Below, piece after piece: positions 37,101 through 50,459 of a DNA stretch of 64,000 nucleotides. A program made the translations under genes and the position numbers. Under the pieces are notes generated by a model. That model had not been told where the DNA came from. It was given only the letters and a program-made list of their open reading frames with translations, and ran no database searches. Source of the DNA: Epiperipatus broadwayi (taxonomy: Eukaryota; Onychophora; Udeonychophora; Euonychophora; Peripatidae); assembly GCA_028023455.1 (NCBI GenBank), contig JAQFVV010012423.1, positions 2,307,273 through 2,371,272 of the forward strand, written 5' to 3'. Positions within the stretch are counted from its first letter, which is position 1. Every line of letters begins with the position of its first letter.

Positions 37101-37826
37101 CCATATGTCTGAAATGTAAGAAATGATAAATTATGCTGGAAAACTTATAAAATTCTCTACATAGAAAAAGAAAGTTGAAACAATAAGTAATAAGGATTGC
37201 ATTGAGTATATAATATATATATATATTAGATTTTTATTAAAAATTAACATCTATATCAGAGTTAAATCATATAATAATTTAAAACCGGATATCGAAATTA
37301 ACAATTATTTATGTATTTGTTAAAAAACTATAATTATTAATACCATGTATCCCAGAAATACAGTGCTGCATAAGAACAATTTGATATATATATATATAAC
37401 TTTTATCAGCCTTGCATAAGGAAGTTTCTAAAATCCCCCTTTTTTTTTGTATAAAAAATTTTCTAAGATTTCTTTTATGAAAAATCTGCTTAAGTATTTG
37501 GATTCATGTTTTTATCAAAAACTAATATTAAATCAAGCACTGGAATTTTGACAAAAATGCTTATATAGAAATATTTATGCATTTTAATTATATAATGATT
37601 CTACATTTGAGTCAGTAATATTACTACTCATGAAGATAAAGCATTATTGCTTGATTATAATATCTTGTTGTTTATTTATTGTAATTTGTTTTGGGACAAA
37701 AATTAAACATATAAATTATTTATTTTTTTACCATAATATTCCTTTTACTAAAAATATATATGAAAGATTTCACTTTATATAAATAAAATAAAAAACTCAC
37801 AAAAATAATATGATAGTCAAGCATTG
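37101..37826. other. AT-rich sequence, no gene seen
   Basis: No feature could be supported. Confidence 0.5.
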
Positions 37827-37905
37827 GTGGTTGAGAGATCAGTGACGGCTGCTGTAGTCCTGGGTATAGCGGGTTCGCTTCCCGGCTGATGCTATGACAC
37901 ATGAG
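37827..37905 (+). repeat. tRNA-derived SINE (family Sb), second copy
   Basis: TGGTTGAGAGA (A-box) and GGTTCGCTTCC (B-box), then the family ending GGCTGATGCTATGACAC shared with 15395-15475. It lacks the long AAT tail. The divergence is mainly between the boxes. Confidence 0.6.
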
Positions 37906-38193
37906 AGAAAAAATATTATGGTAATAACTTAGCTTTAATTTTGTATGAAGTTTAATGTAGTTTTATTTCAATTAAGATTGCAGGTAAATTTTATAAATAA
38001 ATCCAATTAATAGTAATTATAAGTAGAAAAATTATGAAAGGACATGCTATAAGATAAAAGTAAACTGTGAAAACAAAACTTGATTAAAAACCTAAAAAGG
38101 AAAATAGTTATGGCAATTTGAAAAATAGAGGAAAGAAAGTATCAAACATCACATGATCACCATCTCTATACTAGCACATAATTTGTTGTAAAC

Positions 38194-38503
38194 AAAGACA
38201 AAAACTCCCCATACAGTAGTGCCACCCTGTACCAAACAGAGTAATCAATGAATTCCAGAAGGCTTGTGCATAAAATCCCTATCTAGTGCCTACTCATCCA
38301 ATATCCCCAGACTAGTTTCTGGCTTGTGGCCATCATCAGTGAGGAGCCTTGGATCTGAGAGCACTGCCACAAGCCAGAAACTAATCTGGGGATATTGGAT
38401 GAGTAGGCACTAGATAGGGATTTTATGCACAAGCCTTCTGGCATCCATTGATTACCCTGTTTGGCACAGGGTGGCACTACTGTATGGGGAGTTTTGCCTT
38501 TGT
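38194..38503. repeat. 310-bp foldback element, family M, near-perfect hairpin
   Basis: The outer arms (CTCCCCATACAGTAGTGCCAC and its inverse) match the short copy at 6307-6394. Inside, a further roughly 70-bp arm containing ATCCAATATCCCCAGACTAG is repeated in inverted form with few mismatches. The loop is about 35 nt. The sequence just left of it (CACATGATCACC ... ACTAGCACATAATTTG) recurs inverted to the right of the copy at 60165, so the mobile unit may extend beyond the hairpin. Any open frame is a shadow of the palindrome. Confidence 0.75.
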
Positions 38504-39263
38504 TAGGAAAGAAAGTAATGGCTTAGAAAAAAATGTTAAATTGATGTTACCATTTGCTCAATAACTAGGTGATTTTATTTATTACACATCATTGATGATT
38601 GAATTAAATTATATTCCACATTCATACAATCACAATGATTTTAAAATAAAAAATTAAATGAAGCAAACCCCCAACACTTTGTTTATTTATGAAAACAAAA
38701 AAAAAAAAACTAGTGAAAGCCAACATTAAAACAAAAAATGTTTCCAAATAACGTTGTGTATTCTACATCTTAAAACTAAATTTTTAATAGTTTTTCCAAT
38801 TCATTTTTGGCTTATATAATTATTTCCCAGAATATTAACGATAAGCTAAAATTTGATTCAAGATATTACTTTTTAAAAAAACAAACAAACCCTGGAATCA
38901 AAATAACAAATTATACATTAACAAATTTCACTATATAATTAAGTTAAAATTTAGAACTTTAGATTCAAACCCCTTGGTTTTTAAAATAAAACTATTAGGC
39001 CTAATTTTTACAAAATCAAAACAACTTGCTTTTGTGCATGAATAACATACGATATACATAATTTGACAAAGTAATTAATGAGTACATGACCAATTTAATG
39101 TTTAAAATTGACCGTTGGAAATGTCACACATGTAAATCTATGCAAAGGCACCCTAAAAATAATGATCTATATATAATTTGATCAAAATTGTGAAAATAAA
39201 AAATAAAAATAAATTTTCATGATAATTTAATAATATAAAAATAACAAAAATACCTATAAAATG
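38504..39263. other. AT-rich sequence, no gene seen
   Basis: No feature could be supported. Confidence 0.5.
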
Positions 39264-40094
<831 letters not shown>

Positions 40095-40690
40095 GTAAAA
40101 TTAAAATTTGTAATAGGGATTGTAAATAATGATTCACTGTCATTTATTATTACAATCACCACTTTATAAATGTTAAATGTATATATAAATACAAGAAAGC
40201 TGTCCTCATCTAAACAGTACCAAAAAATACCAGTAATCTCAATCTGTTCTATTGCCAAGACAATCTTTTTTTTTTATTATGATAAAGAAATATATATATT
40301 AAATGATAACTTATTTATACTAAATAATCTAAATAAATAACTGTTTATAAAACTTCCAAAATAAATATCGACTTCCATATTAATGCAAAAATAAAAAAAC
40401 AAATACTTCTTCATTGCCTGTTTCCTTTTTATTTGAACAAGTTTTTCGTAGATTAAGAGATTTAAAAAATCAACCCTATAATTTACAGATATAGTGACAA
40501 ATATTTTTATTAGAAACACTTGATAACTTAAAATTCCAAAAGAGAGAAACCAAACTTTAAAAAAACGCAAAACTAAATTTTTATAATTTACTTCAAGGAT
40601 AAAACTTCTTAAACAAATTCTGATAATAACTCAGTAACATAAAATAATTTAATGCGTAAAGTTAGAGATTACATGAACATTAATGGATAT
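40095..40690. other. AT-rich sequence, no gene seen
   Basis: No supported feature. The 97-codon minus-strand frame at 40277-40570 shows no domain motif. Confidence 0.45.
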
Positions 40691-41310
40691 CAGTATTATA
40701 TATCTCTAGTTTAGCCTTATTACTTTCCTAATTTACACACTGGTAGATTGTTATTATTTTCTTAAAATATTTTTTCCCCTCCTAGCTTTTTGTTTAAGCT
40801 ATAAAAATTTATAGTTGTAAATTGAGTTTTTATTGTCTACATTTTGAAATTTAAGTTATTATATTTGCAATTTAAATATTTGTCAATATGTCTATTTTGC
40901 TTTGATTTTTATTTTCTGGACTATTTCAGAAGGATTTATTTGGTGATGTATTTGTTTTAATTTTTGTATTAGAATGCTGATTGGATTTCACTAGAATAAT
41001 TAGCATTAGAGTCACTTAATTTATTATAATCTCTAGTTTATCTTTAAGCAATTTATTTATTGGTGGGTTGTTATTATATTAAAGTTAGGTGATTTTTTCT
41101 CCTAGATTTTTATTTAAGTTTATAAAAAATAATTTCTACTTTCAAGAATTTTAAATTTTATTCTTTTGAAATTTTAATTTACCATATATTTCTAATTCAG
41201 GTATTTGTTACTATGTCAGTGTAAATGGCTGAAATTCATTTTTTATTTCCAGGACTTGTTCAAGTCAAACCTTCTGTTTATGGAGAGGTATTTGTCTGTT
41301 TTACTGTTTG
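40691..41310. repeat. Degenerate tandem duplication, period about 335 bp
   Basis: The segment starting at ATCTCTAGTTTAGCCTTA, with TTGTTATTAT, CTCCTAG, a TTTTATTTCTGGACT-like and a GTATTTGTTTTA-like portion, is repeated from about 41022 with ATCTCTAGTTTATCTTTA and matching landmarks in the same order. The origin is unknown. Confidence 0.5.
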
Positions 41311-41509
41311 CATTGATATGATGACTAGATATTTATGTTTGAAGTTTTAATTCTTTAGCTAGATTATTTAATATCAACAGGTGTTGTTTGATTCATTATA
41401 ATCTTAGAATTAGCTTTATGAACAGAATTTCTGTATCTGGAAATAGAAATATTTTTAAAGACTTTGAATATGATTCTTTGACTGCAAAACAAAACAATTT
41501 GTCATTATA

Positions 41510-41580
<71 letters not shown>

Positions 41581-42429
41581 TTTTTTTAATAAACAAATAT
41601 TATAACAGTTCATATTTATAGCACAATGATTCAGATATTATAAGATCTACTATATCAATAAGTTATTCAACCATTCATAAACAAGTATGCTCATTCTATC
41701 TTCAAAGAAAAAGTCTAAGAAAAAAAATAGACATGAGTAACCACAAATCCATACATAAGCATAAAAAATCAAAAAAAAAAAAAAAAAATTAAACCAGAAC
41801 AATTATGTGGATAATGATTATTTGGTTACACAAAAATATAATTTCATTGTCACTCATAGTATAAAGATATAAGTAATGGCATAAGAGCCTACTACCAACC
41901 TAAATGTAAATGGCAAGATAAAAGAAAAAGGATAGAAAGAGAAATAGAAAGAGATTGACTTAACCAAATACTTTTTATTTAGATACTACCTACTGATAAC
42001 AGTTAGCATTCATATCCTGAAAGTCTTTCCACTATTGATATGATAGGTAGTCTGAATTCAAGACCTGATATTCTCTCTTTATATATGTATTTTCTACTTT
42101 ATTTTTAATTAAACCAATGACAACAAAGTCATTAGTGAACAATAGAGTAAAAAAAGTTATTTATTCTTGGATACAATCAAGTGATAATTGATAACATCCC
42201 TAGCAGCATCACTGATAAAACACATTTGTAGTACATTTTCATGGAAATGACTCCAAACTTTAGTTGATTTACATCATATATATATATTTACATATATAAA
42301 TACATAAAATATTACAATATATAATATATATATATATATTGTAATATGTTTGTTTTTTCAATATATATCTTATGTGTTAAGCTTCTTGTACCAGACAAAT
42401 ATATATTTTAAGACTGTAATGTTCTTAAT
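41311..42429. other. AT-rich sequence with AT microsatellites
   Basis: A long AT tract occupies 41512-41578, and an AT-tract hairpin (ATTACAATAT ... ATATTGTAAT) lies near 42311-42347. No gene is supported. Confidence 0.5.
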
Positions 42430-44680
42430 AAATTTAACACAGAAAGTGATCATCGATTAGTGAGATTTAATTTACAACTAGAGAGAGAAAAAATTATCAA
42501 GAAAAACAGTATTCACAATTGATACCAGTGAGTTCTCTATAAAGTTGTGTTATAAATAAAGATGTGAACACATCAATAATATCTTATAAACCATAGATTT
42601 TTTTAGTTTTTCTTTTGGACTTGCTTAATTGAAAGTTTCTTTTTGTAAATCTTGGAGGTAATAGTTTAGGCAGTGCTCCAGGTATTTTTGTTTTAACCTT
42701 TTCAACACATATTTTTATCAATTCATTTTATCTTTAGTCATCAGAAACATTCTAATAAATTTAAATTAGAATTTGAAAATCATTTTCAAATATTAATTTT
42801 GAACATGATTCAGATTTGAATGAAATCAATAGACAAATAATTGATACACTTTTAAAAATTGCAACAAAGCAGCAATTGACTAGTAAAATTTCTACTGAAA
42901 CAAGTCAATTTATGAAGAAAAGAAGAAGTATTAAAATATATAAAAAGTATGCATTGAAAAGAATTGAATGTCTAGAATTTTGTAAAAAGGCGTGATAAAG
43001 AATCTTAAGAGAATAAAATAACATCTTGGAATTTGGTAAGAAAAATTTATGCAACAGGAAAAAAAATGAAACTATTATTAAAAAGAGTTGACACCATATA
43101 ATATATAGAAGAGTTTAATCAATAATTATATGACAATAGAGACAAGAAAAAAGTACTTTCTATAACTTCAATATTTTCTGAATAGCCAAAATTTTTAAAT
43201 GAAGAAGATGATAAGTGCAATTAAATCTATGAAGAAGATAAAAGCACTAGGTAATAATAGAATTATAATCAATATCATAAAAGAAACAGGTGAGGAAATA
43301 ACTTTTTTTTTGCAAAATTATCTACCAAATATCTAAATGATAAAGATATACCAGATGATTGGAAGAATGCAGTATTAACATTAATATTTTAAAAAGGTGA
43401 TAAAGAAGATATTAGAAATTACAAACCTATCAGTCTTTTATCAGTTTTATACAAGATTTTTATCAAGATAAGTACAAATTGTTTAGAGCAAACTTTGTAT
43501 TTAACCAACCAAATGAGCAAGCTGGATTTAAAAGTAGTTTTAGTATAAAGGCTCATATCCAAGAAGTATTTAGAGAAAATTATAGAAAGGACTAATAAAT
43601 ATGAATTGTCAGTATGCTTTAGATTTATAGATTATGAAAAGACTGTTGATTGTATAAGCATTTCTTTAGTGATTAGAGCATTGAATTATCAAGATGTAGA
43701 CAGAGAATATTGTCATATTCGGAAGAATATTTATAAAATTGCAACAGCAATAATAAAATTACATAATGAAAATAGGAAGAGTAACATTGAGAAAGGCGTA
43801 TGACAGAGTGACTTCATATTTCCAAACCTTTTCACAGCAGTTTTGCAAAGTATTTTCTGAATTAAAATGGGAAGCTAATGTAGTAAAATTGGAGATTATT
43901 TAACTCGTCTATATTTAAAGATGATATTTTTTTTTTGCTAATAATATTTTAGAGCTTTAGGGAATGTCGCAAGTAGGACTAAAGGTAAATGTTAAAATGG
44001 CTAAAGTAATTAATGTTTAATAGATTTTTATTAAAAGAAGAACATAAAGATTGATAATGATGAATTAGAAAAAGTTAACAATTACAAATATCTTGGTTAG
44101 ATTATTATTGCAGATGGAAACATAGTGGCCAAAATTAATCATAGAATTAAACATTGTTGGAGTGCTTTTGGTAGAAATGACTTGAAATATAAAAAATAAG
44201 CCTATGTGTTTGAAAAGGTAGGTTTTTAATTAATGTATTTTACTAGTTTTTACTTATGAATCTGAGACTTGGTCACTTTTAAGAAGACCAATACAGATAC
44301 TTCAAATCATGCAATGAAGTATGGTGAGATACAAGTTAGGAATGACAAGAGATCAAAAAAAAAATACATAGGTGAGATACAACAGGTGTCACTAACATCA
44401 TTGAAAAAATTAAACTACTGAAGTTGGGCTGGACATATTGATAGAAGAGAAGATATTAAATGTACCATTGAAATCTTGATCTGGATTCCAAAAGATTTTG
44501 CAAGACTTAGAAAGAGACCACATGTGGAGAAGAGAGGTTAGAAATGGAAGAAGATTAATTGAACTTGGAGAGACTTTATTCTGTTGTGGATTGATAATGA
44601 TTGAAAATAACGATGATGATGACTACAACGATGTGACAAATAAACGTTGGTCAGTATTATTACTTGTTCATCATTGTATT
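42430..44680 (+). pseudogene. Old RTE-type LINE copy, heavily degraded
   Basis: Across many frameshifts the protein order of the same LINE type as at 26707-28410 can be followed. The endonuclease end has the SDHR motif (42445-42456). Then come a lysine-rich linker, KALGNNR in place of GKAPGND, the FKKGDKEDIRNYKPISLL-like fingers near 43390-43440, an FIDYEKTVD catalytic segment (43621-43650), a degraded FADD box near 43915-43935, an ESETWSLL segment near 44260-44280 and a basic C-terminus to about 44680. The stretch 42515-42760 does not fit and may be an insertion. Shared length and order show one LINE family at two ages. Confidence 0.7.
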
Positions 44681-45523
44681 AACAAAATTTATTATTACAA
44701 TTCAATTTTAGAACTGGGCCATAAACTTTAATCAGTCACACACATTATATATATATGTGTGTGTGTTTAAGAGAATGATTTCATCACATGATCAAAGTAA
44801 GGATTTACAAAAAAAAATACTTGGGGTTCCTAATGTTTTTTTATAACAGATTACTCCAGTGCGTACTTATATATTTTGAAAGGAAATGTATAGATACATT
44901 TTTAAATAATGGTTAATGAATAGTAAAATTAAGTTATCACAAAATATATTTGTATTCTTAGTGGATAAAAGGATAAATTTCAGATTTTTCTTTTAGAAAC
45001 TGAAAAAAAGATAAATTGTCAATGTCTTTTTTTAACATAATGAATAAAAATAAGACATTTTAATATATTAAAACATTTTTGTTTCTGTTACATTTTTTTT
45101 TTTTGTTTTAAAAATAAATAACACAAATTTAAAATTATTTTGCAAGTAAATCTATTCTATTGATATTCAGCTTTTTGACTAAAAAATGTAACATTTTAAA
45201 AATAATGTTATTCAATAAAGTTTTCAAGAAACGAAGTGCTTTATGACAGTTATAAAAATTTATTTCTTTTTATTTTAATGTATATAAATTCTATCAAAGT
45301 TTCAACTTTTTAATCTTTCTGCTGTAAATGAAAGTCTACGCCTTAATTATAAGAATAATATTTTCTTGTATTCACTAAATGCATCTTGTTAAATGATTTT
45401 ACATTTACCTTCTGTATTTTTATTTTTAATATAGATACATAGAATATGTGCATGGCCACCACATATGGGTGTGCAAGTTGTGTGGAGCACAAAGGTACTT
45501 TATCACGGGGGTGCTAAGACATC
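44681..45523. other. AT-rich sequence, no gene seen
   Basis: No feature could be supported. Confidence 0.5.
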
Positions 45524-46070
45524 AAAATAATTAATAAAATTTATATAAATAAAAATGTTTACACTTTCAACTCACTTCATTGCTAGAAATGCATTGTAAA
45601 TGTAAATATTTTTTTATATAAATATGAGAAAAATACTGTTTTATTTAAACTTCTTGTGATAATTGCTCGAGACCTGAATTTTGAGGCTTGAGCTCAAAAT
45701 ATATTACATATATATTCTTATCTTTATGCTAAACTGAACAGGCTGACATTATTTTGTCACAATAATTAACAAAACTTATATATAAATATTTAGATTTCTG
45801 AATCATGTTATAGTTAGAAACACATTCTGATTGAAAATATTTATTATTTTTAATATAAGAGGAATATTTTTTTACTTAAGCTTAATGTGAGTGACAATTG
45901 CTCAAATTTCAAAATATATTTCACATATAGTCTATCATAGCATGAAACTAAACAGACTGATAACCTTTTGTTACTATGATTAATAAAATTTATATACAAA
46001 TGATCATGTTTAGGTTTCCCAATCACTTTTAGTTAAATATTCTAATTTATATAAAAAGTAACAATCATTA
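45524..46070. repeat. Degenerate tandem repeat, period about 225 bp, 2.4 units
   Basis: The landmarks AATTAATAAAATTTATATA, GATAATTGCTC-like, CAAAATATATT-CACATATA and AAACTGAACAGGCTGA recur in order starting near 45524, 45758 and 45977 (the last unit partial). Non-coding. Confidence 0.5.
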
Positions 46071-46164
46071 ATAAATTATTTAAAAAAACTTATGATCTTA
46101 TAATTGCCAGTAATTCTGCATGTGATAAAATTATATTTATCAATGATATTTCACAGAGCTTAAA

Positions 46165-46245
46165 TGTATTCAGTTTAGAGTGCTGGCAGAGTAGTCAACT
46201 CAGGAATGTGGGGTCTTAGTTTCAATTTTAATGCTGTCTTGTGCA
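46165..46245 (+). repeat. Possible tRNA-like SINE remnant
   Basis: GTGCTGGCAGAGTAGTCAAC followed 30 nt later by a GGTCTTAGTTTCAATTTTA segment has the layout of degraded A- and B-boxes. It is a single weak copy. Confidence 0.25.
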
Positions 46246-46800
46246 AAAATTTTAATAACAACATCATCATTCTTTTTTATATACTACATTAGATTTTTAC
46301 TCATTTTACCAAATAACTCTTCCTATTTTTGATAATATTATTTTTTTTTAATATGCTGTACAATCTTTGTACATATTTTACTAAACAGATTTGCCTCGGA
46401 TGTGAACTTGGGTTTGTTCTCTAGCTAAAAACTCATATTTGGTCCATAATCCACACTACAATCAAATTTAAAAAAAAAACAGAATGAGTAAAAAACATAA
46501 CTTTTAAAAAGATATTATTGCACACCAAAATATTTAATTCTTAACAAGTTTCATGGTAATGATATTATTTAATATAAAGTCCATATAATTGCACTATTGG
46601 CAAAGTCTAAACAATGCATCTAGGAACAAACCAAATGTTCAATTGTTTTTGTTATCCAACATAACCTATAAATAAACAATATAAAGGGTAATGCATTTTA
46701 ATTGCTTCTAAAAATGTATTGAATTAAAAATCTAAGTATGAAAATTTAAAATAAATTTCTTCCCTTAAATACATCCTAGTTAAATCTCTAATTATCAAAC

Positions 46801-46805
<5 letters not shown>

Positions 46806-46867
<62 letters not shown>
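46806..46867. repeat. (AT)n tract, left border of element B
   Basis: An AT dinucleotide tract with one CA interruption directly abuts the TGTAAC start of element B. It is the left part of the insertion target. Confidence 0.9.
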
Positions 46868-46870
<3 letters not shown>

Positions 46871-49010
46871 AACAGTAGCCGGGTTCTAACCCTGTTACAA
46901 GAAAGTTACACAATATTTCCTAACTGCTTAGATCAGCATGAGTCTAATAAATTTGATTCAGCTGTGAATATAAATTATAAAGAATGAAATATATATGTCT
47001 AAAAGAGAAAGTTTGAAAGTTTTTTTTTAATTAAAAGAAAAAAAAAAGAGAAAGAGATTTATAATTATTTGTTGTAAAATAAATTCATGAAAATATGTTA
47101 ATAAATTGTGGGAATGCAGTTATATGCAAATATATACATTTTCTTCTTGTATTATTAATTTATTTCAAATGTATACTTTTCTATTGTTTTATTGTATATC
47201 GCATTTTAATGAGAGTAATGAAAATAATTTTTATATACGTCTATGTTGAGGCAATTTTGTATCTTTTGTTGGATTACTTAGCCACTCAAAATTCCAAGGA
47301 GTCAAAAGTGAATGCATGGCAGAGAAAAAAAAATGTTAAAAGCATGCCTAAGAAATAGAGACTGAGATACTGATAAACTATTTTGGGAACAAAAGGAATT
47401 GGAAAAATTAATGAGTTAAAAAAAAATCAGAACAAGCAGGAGTGGTTTTTCAAACTCAAAAATTAATATTTTCTTGTTGCTAAATTGACTGATACAGCTA
47501 TGGTTTTAGATATAGTAACTCAGACCATCGCTACCATCAGAATGCAGGAGTAGAAAAATACGTGTAAAGGGCGCTATCCTAAGCTCTGAAAATGTAGCTG
47601 TTCCTGTTAATTGCTTGCCCTCCAAGAACCAGAGGTACTTTATCGATATGCCGCTAAAACAATCCAGGAAGGAAGAAAATATCAAATTATGTACACTCAG
47701 AATGCCTCCAGTAAGTCATCATTATTTCTTAGACTCAAATACCACAAAATGGATGTTTGTGCAAACCTTTTTGCTATTGGCAGAAAAATTTTGTTTTGTT
47801 CTTCGACAGTATTCTTCGATAGTAAAAGAATATCTCAATTTCAGTTGGATCATCAATATCAAACTTACGTGGAAATCAACTTATCCCTATTAGAAATCCC
47901 TGGTACTTCAAGGTAACTATAACTAGTTTTATTAACCTAAAAGAACTGAAAATTGCTTATCATTACTCTCCAAAAGTTCAGCCATTGTGTAAAATTATAT
48001 ATTTTAATTTAAATGTATAAATGCATTCCCACATACGTGTTTAATTATATGTTCTTTTATAATTCATTAATTCTGTTTTTTTGTTTTGTTTGTATGTCTT
48101 TTATGTTATCATTGATATATAAATTATATATACATGTTTTGTCTTTCTCAATATTTAATTAGTCATAGTAATAAAATTATCTACTTACTTTAAAACAAAT
48201 TGTCTCTCATTAATGAAAATATTTATTGCTTATATTAGTCTAGTTTCCTTCTTGGCAGAATATGAGAATAAGCAAGTATATTCAACATAATTTTAAATTC
48301 TAAACTATATATTTAATAAAGAAATAGACCGTGTACAGAGGGAATAAATGTGTAGAAAGAAGAAGTTCAAAAATAGCTAATTTTAAATGCCATGCAATCT
48401 AATTTAAAGAGTATAGAGAAAAGAAACCATTACTAATATGTAAGTTTATATATATGTGTCTTAAGTTGAAAGGTATATAAAGCAGAGAAAGCTTGTTTCA
48501 ACTATGCATTTTAATCAGTCACCTCCATTCAACCTAATGGGTATTATTACCTCCCAGCCCTGGGGTTTGAACATGCTGAAAGGGTTGGGCACCTAATTAT
48601 CGATAGTTTTAAGATTTCTAAAAGGAGAAAGTATAATTCTTATGGTCTTAGTAAGATTGGTGCTTGAGGTCATTTAATTAATTGATGCTCATAAATATAC
48701 TTTATCTGAAGAAATTGTTGTTTTGTTTTTTTTTTTAAAATGAAATAATGACCACTGGGTAGATTTTTTTTTATATTTTTTTTTAATGTATATCCTGATA
48801 TAGGATACGTAGATGTTATTTTAATATATATTTAAGAAAGAGATTCGTATTCAAATCCAATATGGTGGATAGTAGTCAAATTCTATCCACAGGTGTTATG
48901 GTGATTATACAGCCATAGTTTTGTGTTTACTATCCTACGTGGTCAACAGATTCAATTTTTTGATAGACATATAAACTAATAACTAAAATCAATATTGGGG
49001 TTGCCTGTTA
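46868..49010 (+). mobile_element. 5' LTR of Ty3/gypsy element B
   Basis: Starts TGTAACAGTAGCC after an AT tract and ends GGTTGCCTGTTA. It is collinear with 55754-57854 throughout, with a few percent difference by eye. The first 40 bp can fold (TGTAACAG with CCTGTTACA). Length about 2.14 kb. The end lacks a perfect CA, suggesting terminal decay. No clear primer-binding site could be fixed after 49010, although TGG occurs at 49014. Confidence 0.85.
47611..47916 (+). other. Overlapping open frames inside the LTR of B
   Basis: Two frames are open over the same segment (101 codons at 47611-47916; 92 codons from ATG at 47615-47893). Both remain open in the 3' LTR (56535-56762 and 56461-56739). Neither matches a family I know. 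The first lacks an ATG start. Because the LTRs are only moderately diverged, retention may be chance. Confidence 0.3.
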
Positions 49011-49357
49011 AAATGGCTTTCCAACAAATGGTGCTATGAAAGTAGGAGAATGGCATGTTGAGAATAAATATTTTTTGTGTGTTGTTGTGGTTGTTAATTA
49101 TTTTGTCTCATTAATAATAATTGGAGGAATAAAGCACCAGATGGGATTAGAGTTTCAACAATAGGGCAGGTTACAGTCAACATAGTACTTTGTGAGCTGG
49201 GAGGGGGGTGATGAGCCTAGCAGGTTGTATAAAAAACAATAATAAATTGTATTATTATTTCACTCACAAACAAAATTTCATTTTCATAAAAATATAAAAC
49301 ATAAAAATAAAAGTTATTTATCTCAAAGATAAAGTAGGAAAGACAGGCAGTATAGAT

Positions 49358-49740
49358 ATGATGATAACAAAATTACAGGAGATAGAGGGGATGGAAATGA
49401 AGGTATTTAGAGGACAGAAAGAAGAGAGTCCTAGGGAGCATATAAATAGTTTACAAAAATATTTTAGGAGATATGGGATACCGGAGGAATTCAAAATAAT
49501 CTTAGCGCAGATCCACCTTCAAGGATATGTGAAAACATAGTGGGATTCTATGTTGCACCAATCCCCAACATACCAGGAGTATGAAATGGCCTTGAAGAAG
49601 ACATTTTGGAATGAGGAATAGCAGGAGAATATCAAAGTGGGAATCGTTCAGAAGTTTTCGGAAAAAGGGAAGGAAAATTACATAGTTTTTCAGATGACAA
49701 GTGGCCACACTGAAGACATTAGAGAGTGATAAGCTATCTG
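49358..49740 (+). pseudogene. Gag remnant of element B
   Basis: A 60-codon run from ATG continues in the same frame with stops at about 49540 and 49608. It shows the features of retrotransposon Gag (capsid-like): an early FRGQ segment, helical stretches, and a W-D ... TYQEYEMALKKTFW segment equivalent to the tyrosine/phenylalanine-rich core. No zinc knuckle is seen. In an intact element the protein would form the particle core. This copy is dead. Confidence 0.5.
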
Positions 49741-49772
49741 AAAATGAGATAGTTAAAATGGTGTGTTGAAAT

Positions 49773-50444
49773 TTGCCATTAGAAATAAGATGCCGAATGG
49801 GGATTAAAAGTATTAGGTCAGCCAAAGAAGTTGACAAAATGTTAAATCAAATAGAGGTAGATGAGCAAATGAGGGAAATCGAAAATAGAAGAGTCACAGA
49901 TAAATGTCAAACAGATATGGCAGAGGAAGAAGGAATGATACACTTGAGAAAAGAGAAACACATTGGGAATTTGGTGTGTTCATGGGAAGATAGGGTTTCT
50001 CAATATGCCAAACAGGAATGCCCAAAGATTCATATGGAAATCAATCAAATAGAAAAAGAAACCCTCATCGATTCAGGGAGTCAAATTTCTGTTATGTCAG
50101 AAACACTATATCACAAACTGATTAGGAAACAACCTGGCATATAAACCCTTCCACTGAAGGCTTCACAGGTGACAATGGCAAATAATAAGAGGGTCAAGGT
50201 TGAACCTAAACAGATTTAGGTAGACTTATGGTTTAATGTGAAAACTTTCGCTCATGTATTCCTTATTATGAAGGACCTGATTCACGAGGCCATGTTAGGA
50301 TCTGATTTTTTACACAAATACAAATGTGTCCTGGACTACAAAAGGGAAAGAGTCACCTGTGAAGGAGAAGTAATTAAATTTCTAGTGCCGGACCTATACC
50401 ATTCAATTGGGATAATGAAAGTTGAGGAAGACCCGACAGGGTGA
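49773..50444 (+). pseudogene. Retroviral-type aspartic protease remnant of B
   Basis: One frame with two in-frame stops, at 50142-50144 and near 50214. The catalytic motif is D-S-G at residues 100-102 of the first part, within TLIDSGSQISVMS. The second part contains the flap-distal EAMLGSDFL segment (around 50288-50314), usual for the Ty3/gypsy protease just before reverse transcriptase. The domain would cleave the Gag-Pol polyprotein. Confidence 0.65.
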
Positions 50445-50459
50445 TAGCTAAGAAAGTTA

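Noticed and set aside
38283-38477. 64-codon minus-strand frame with ordinary-looking composition
   Set aside because: It lies wholly inside the arms of the 310-bp hairpin, so it is a shadow of the palindrome.
44741-44767. CACACA-AT tract-TGTGTG palindrome as a regulatory site
   Set aside because: A simple microsatellite composition effect with no further support.
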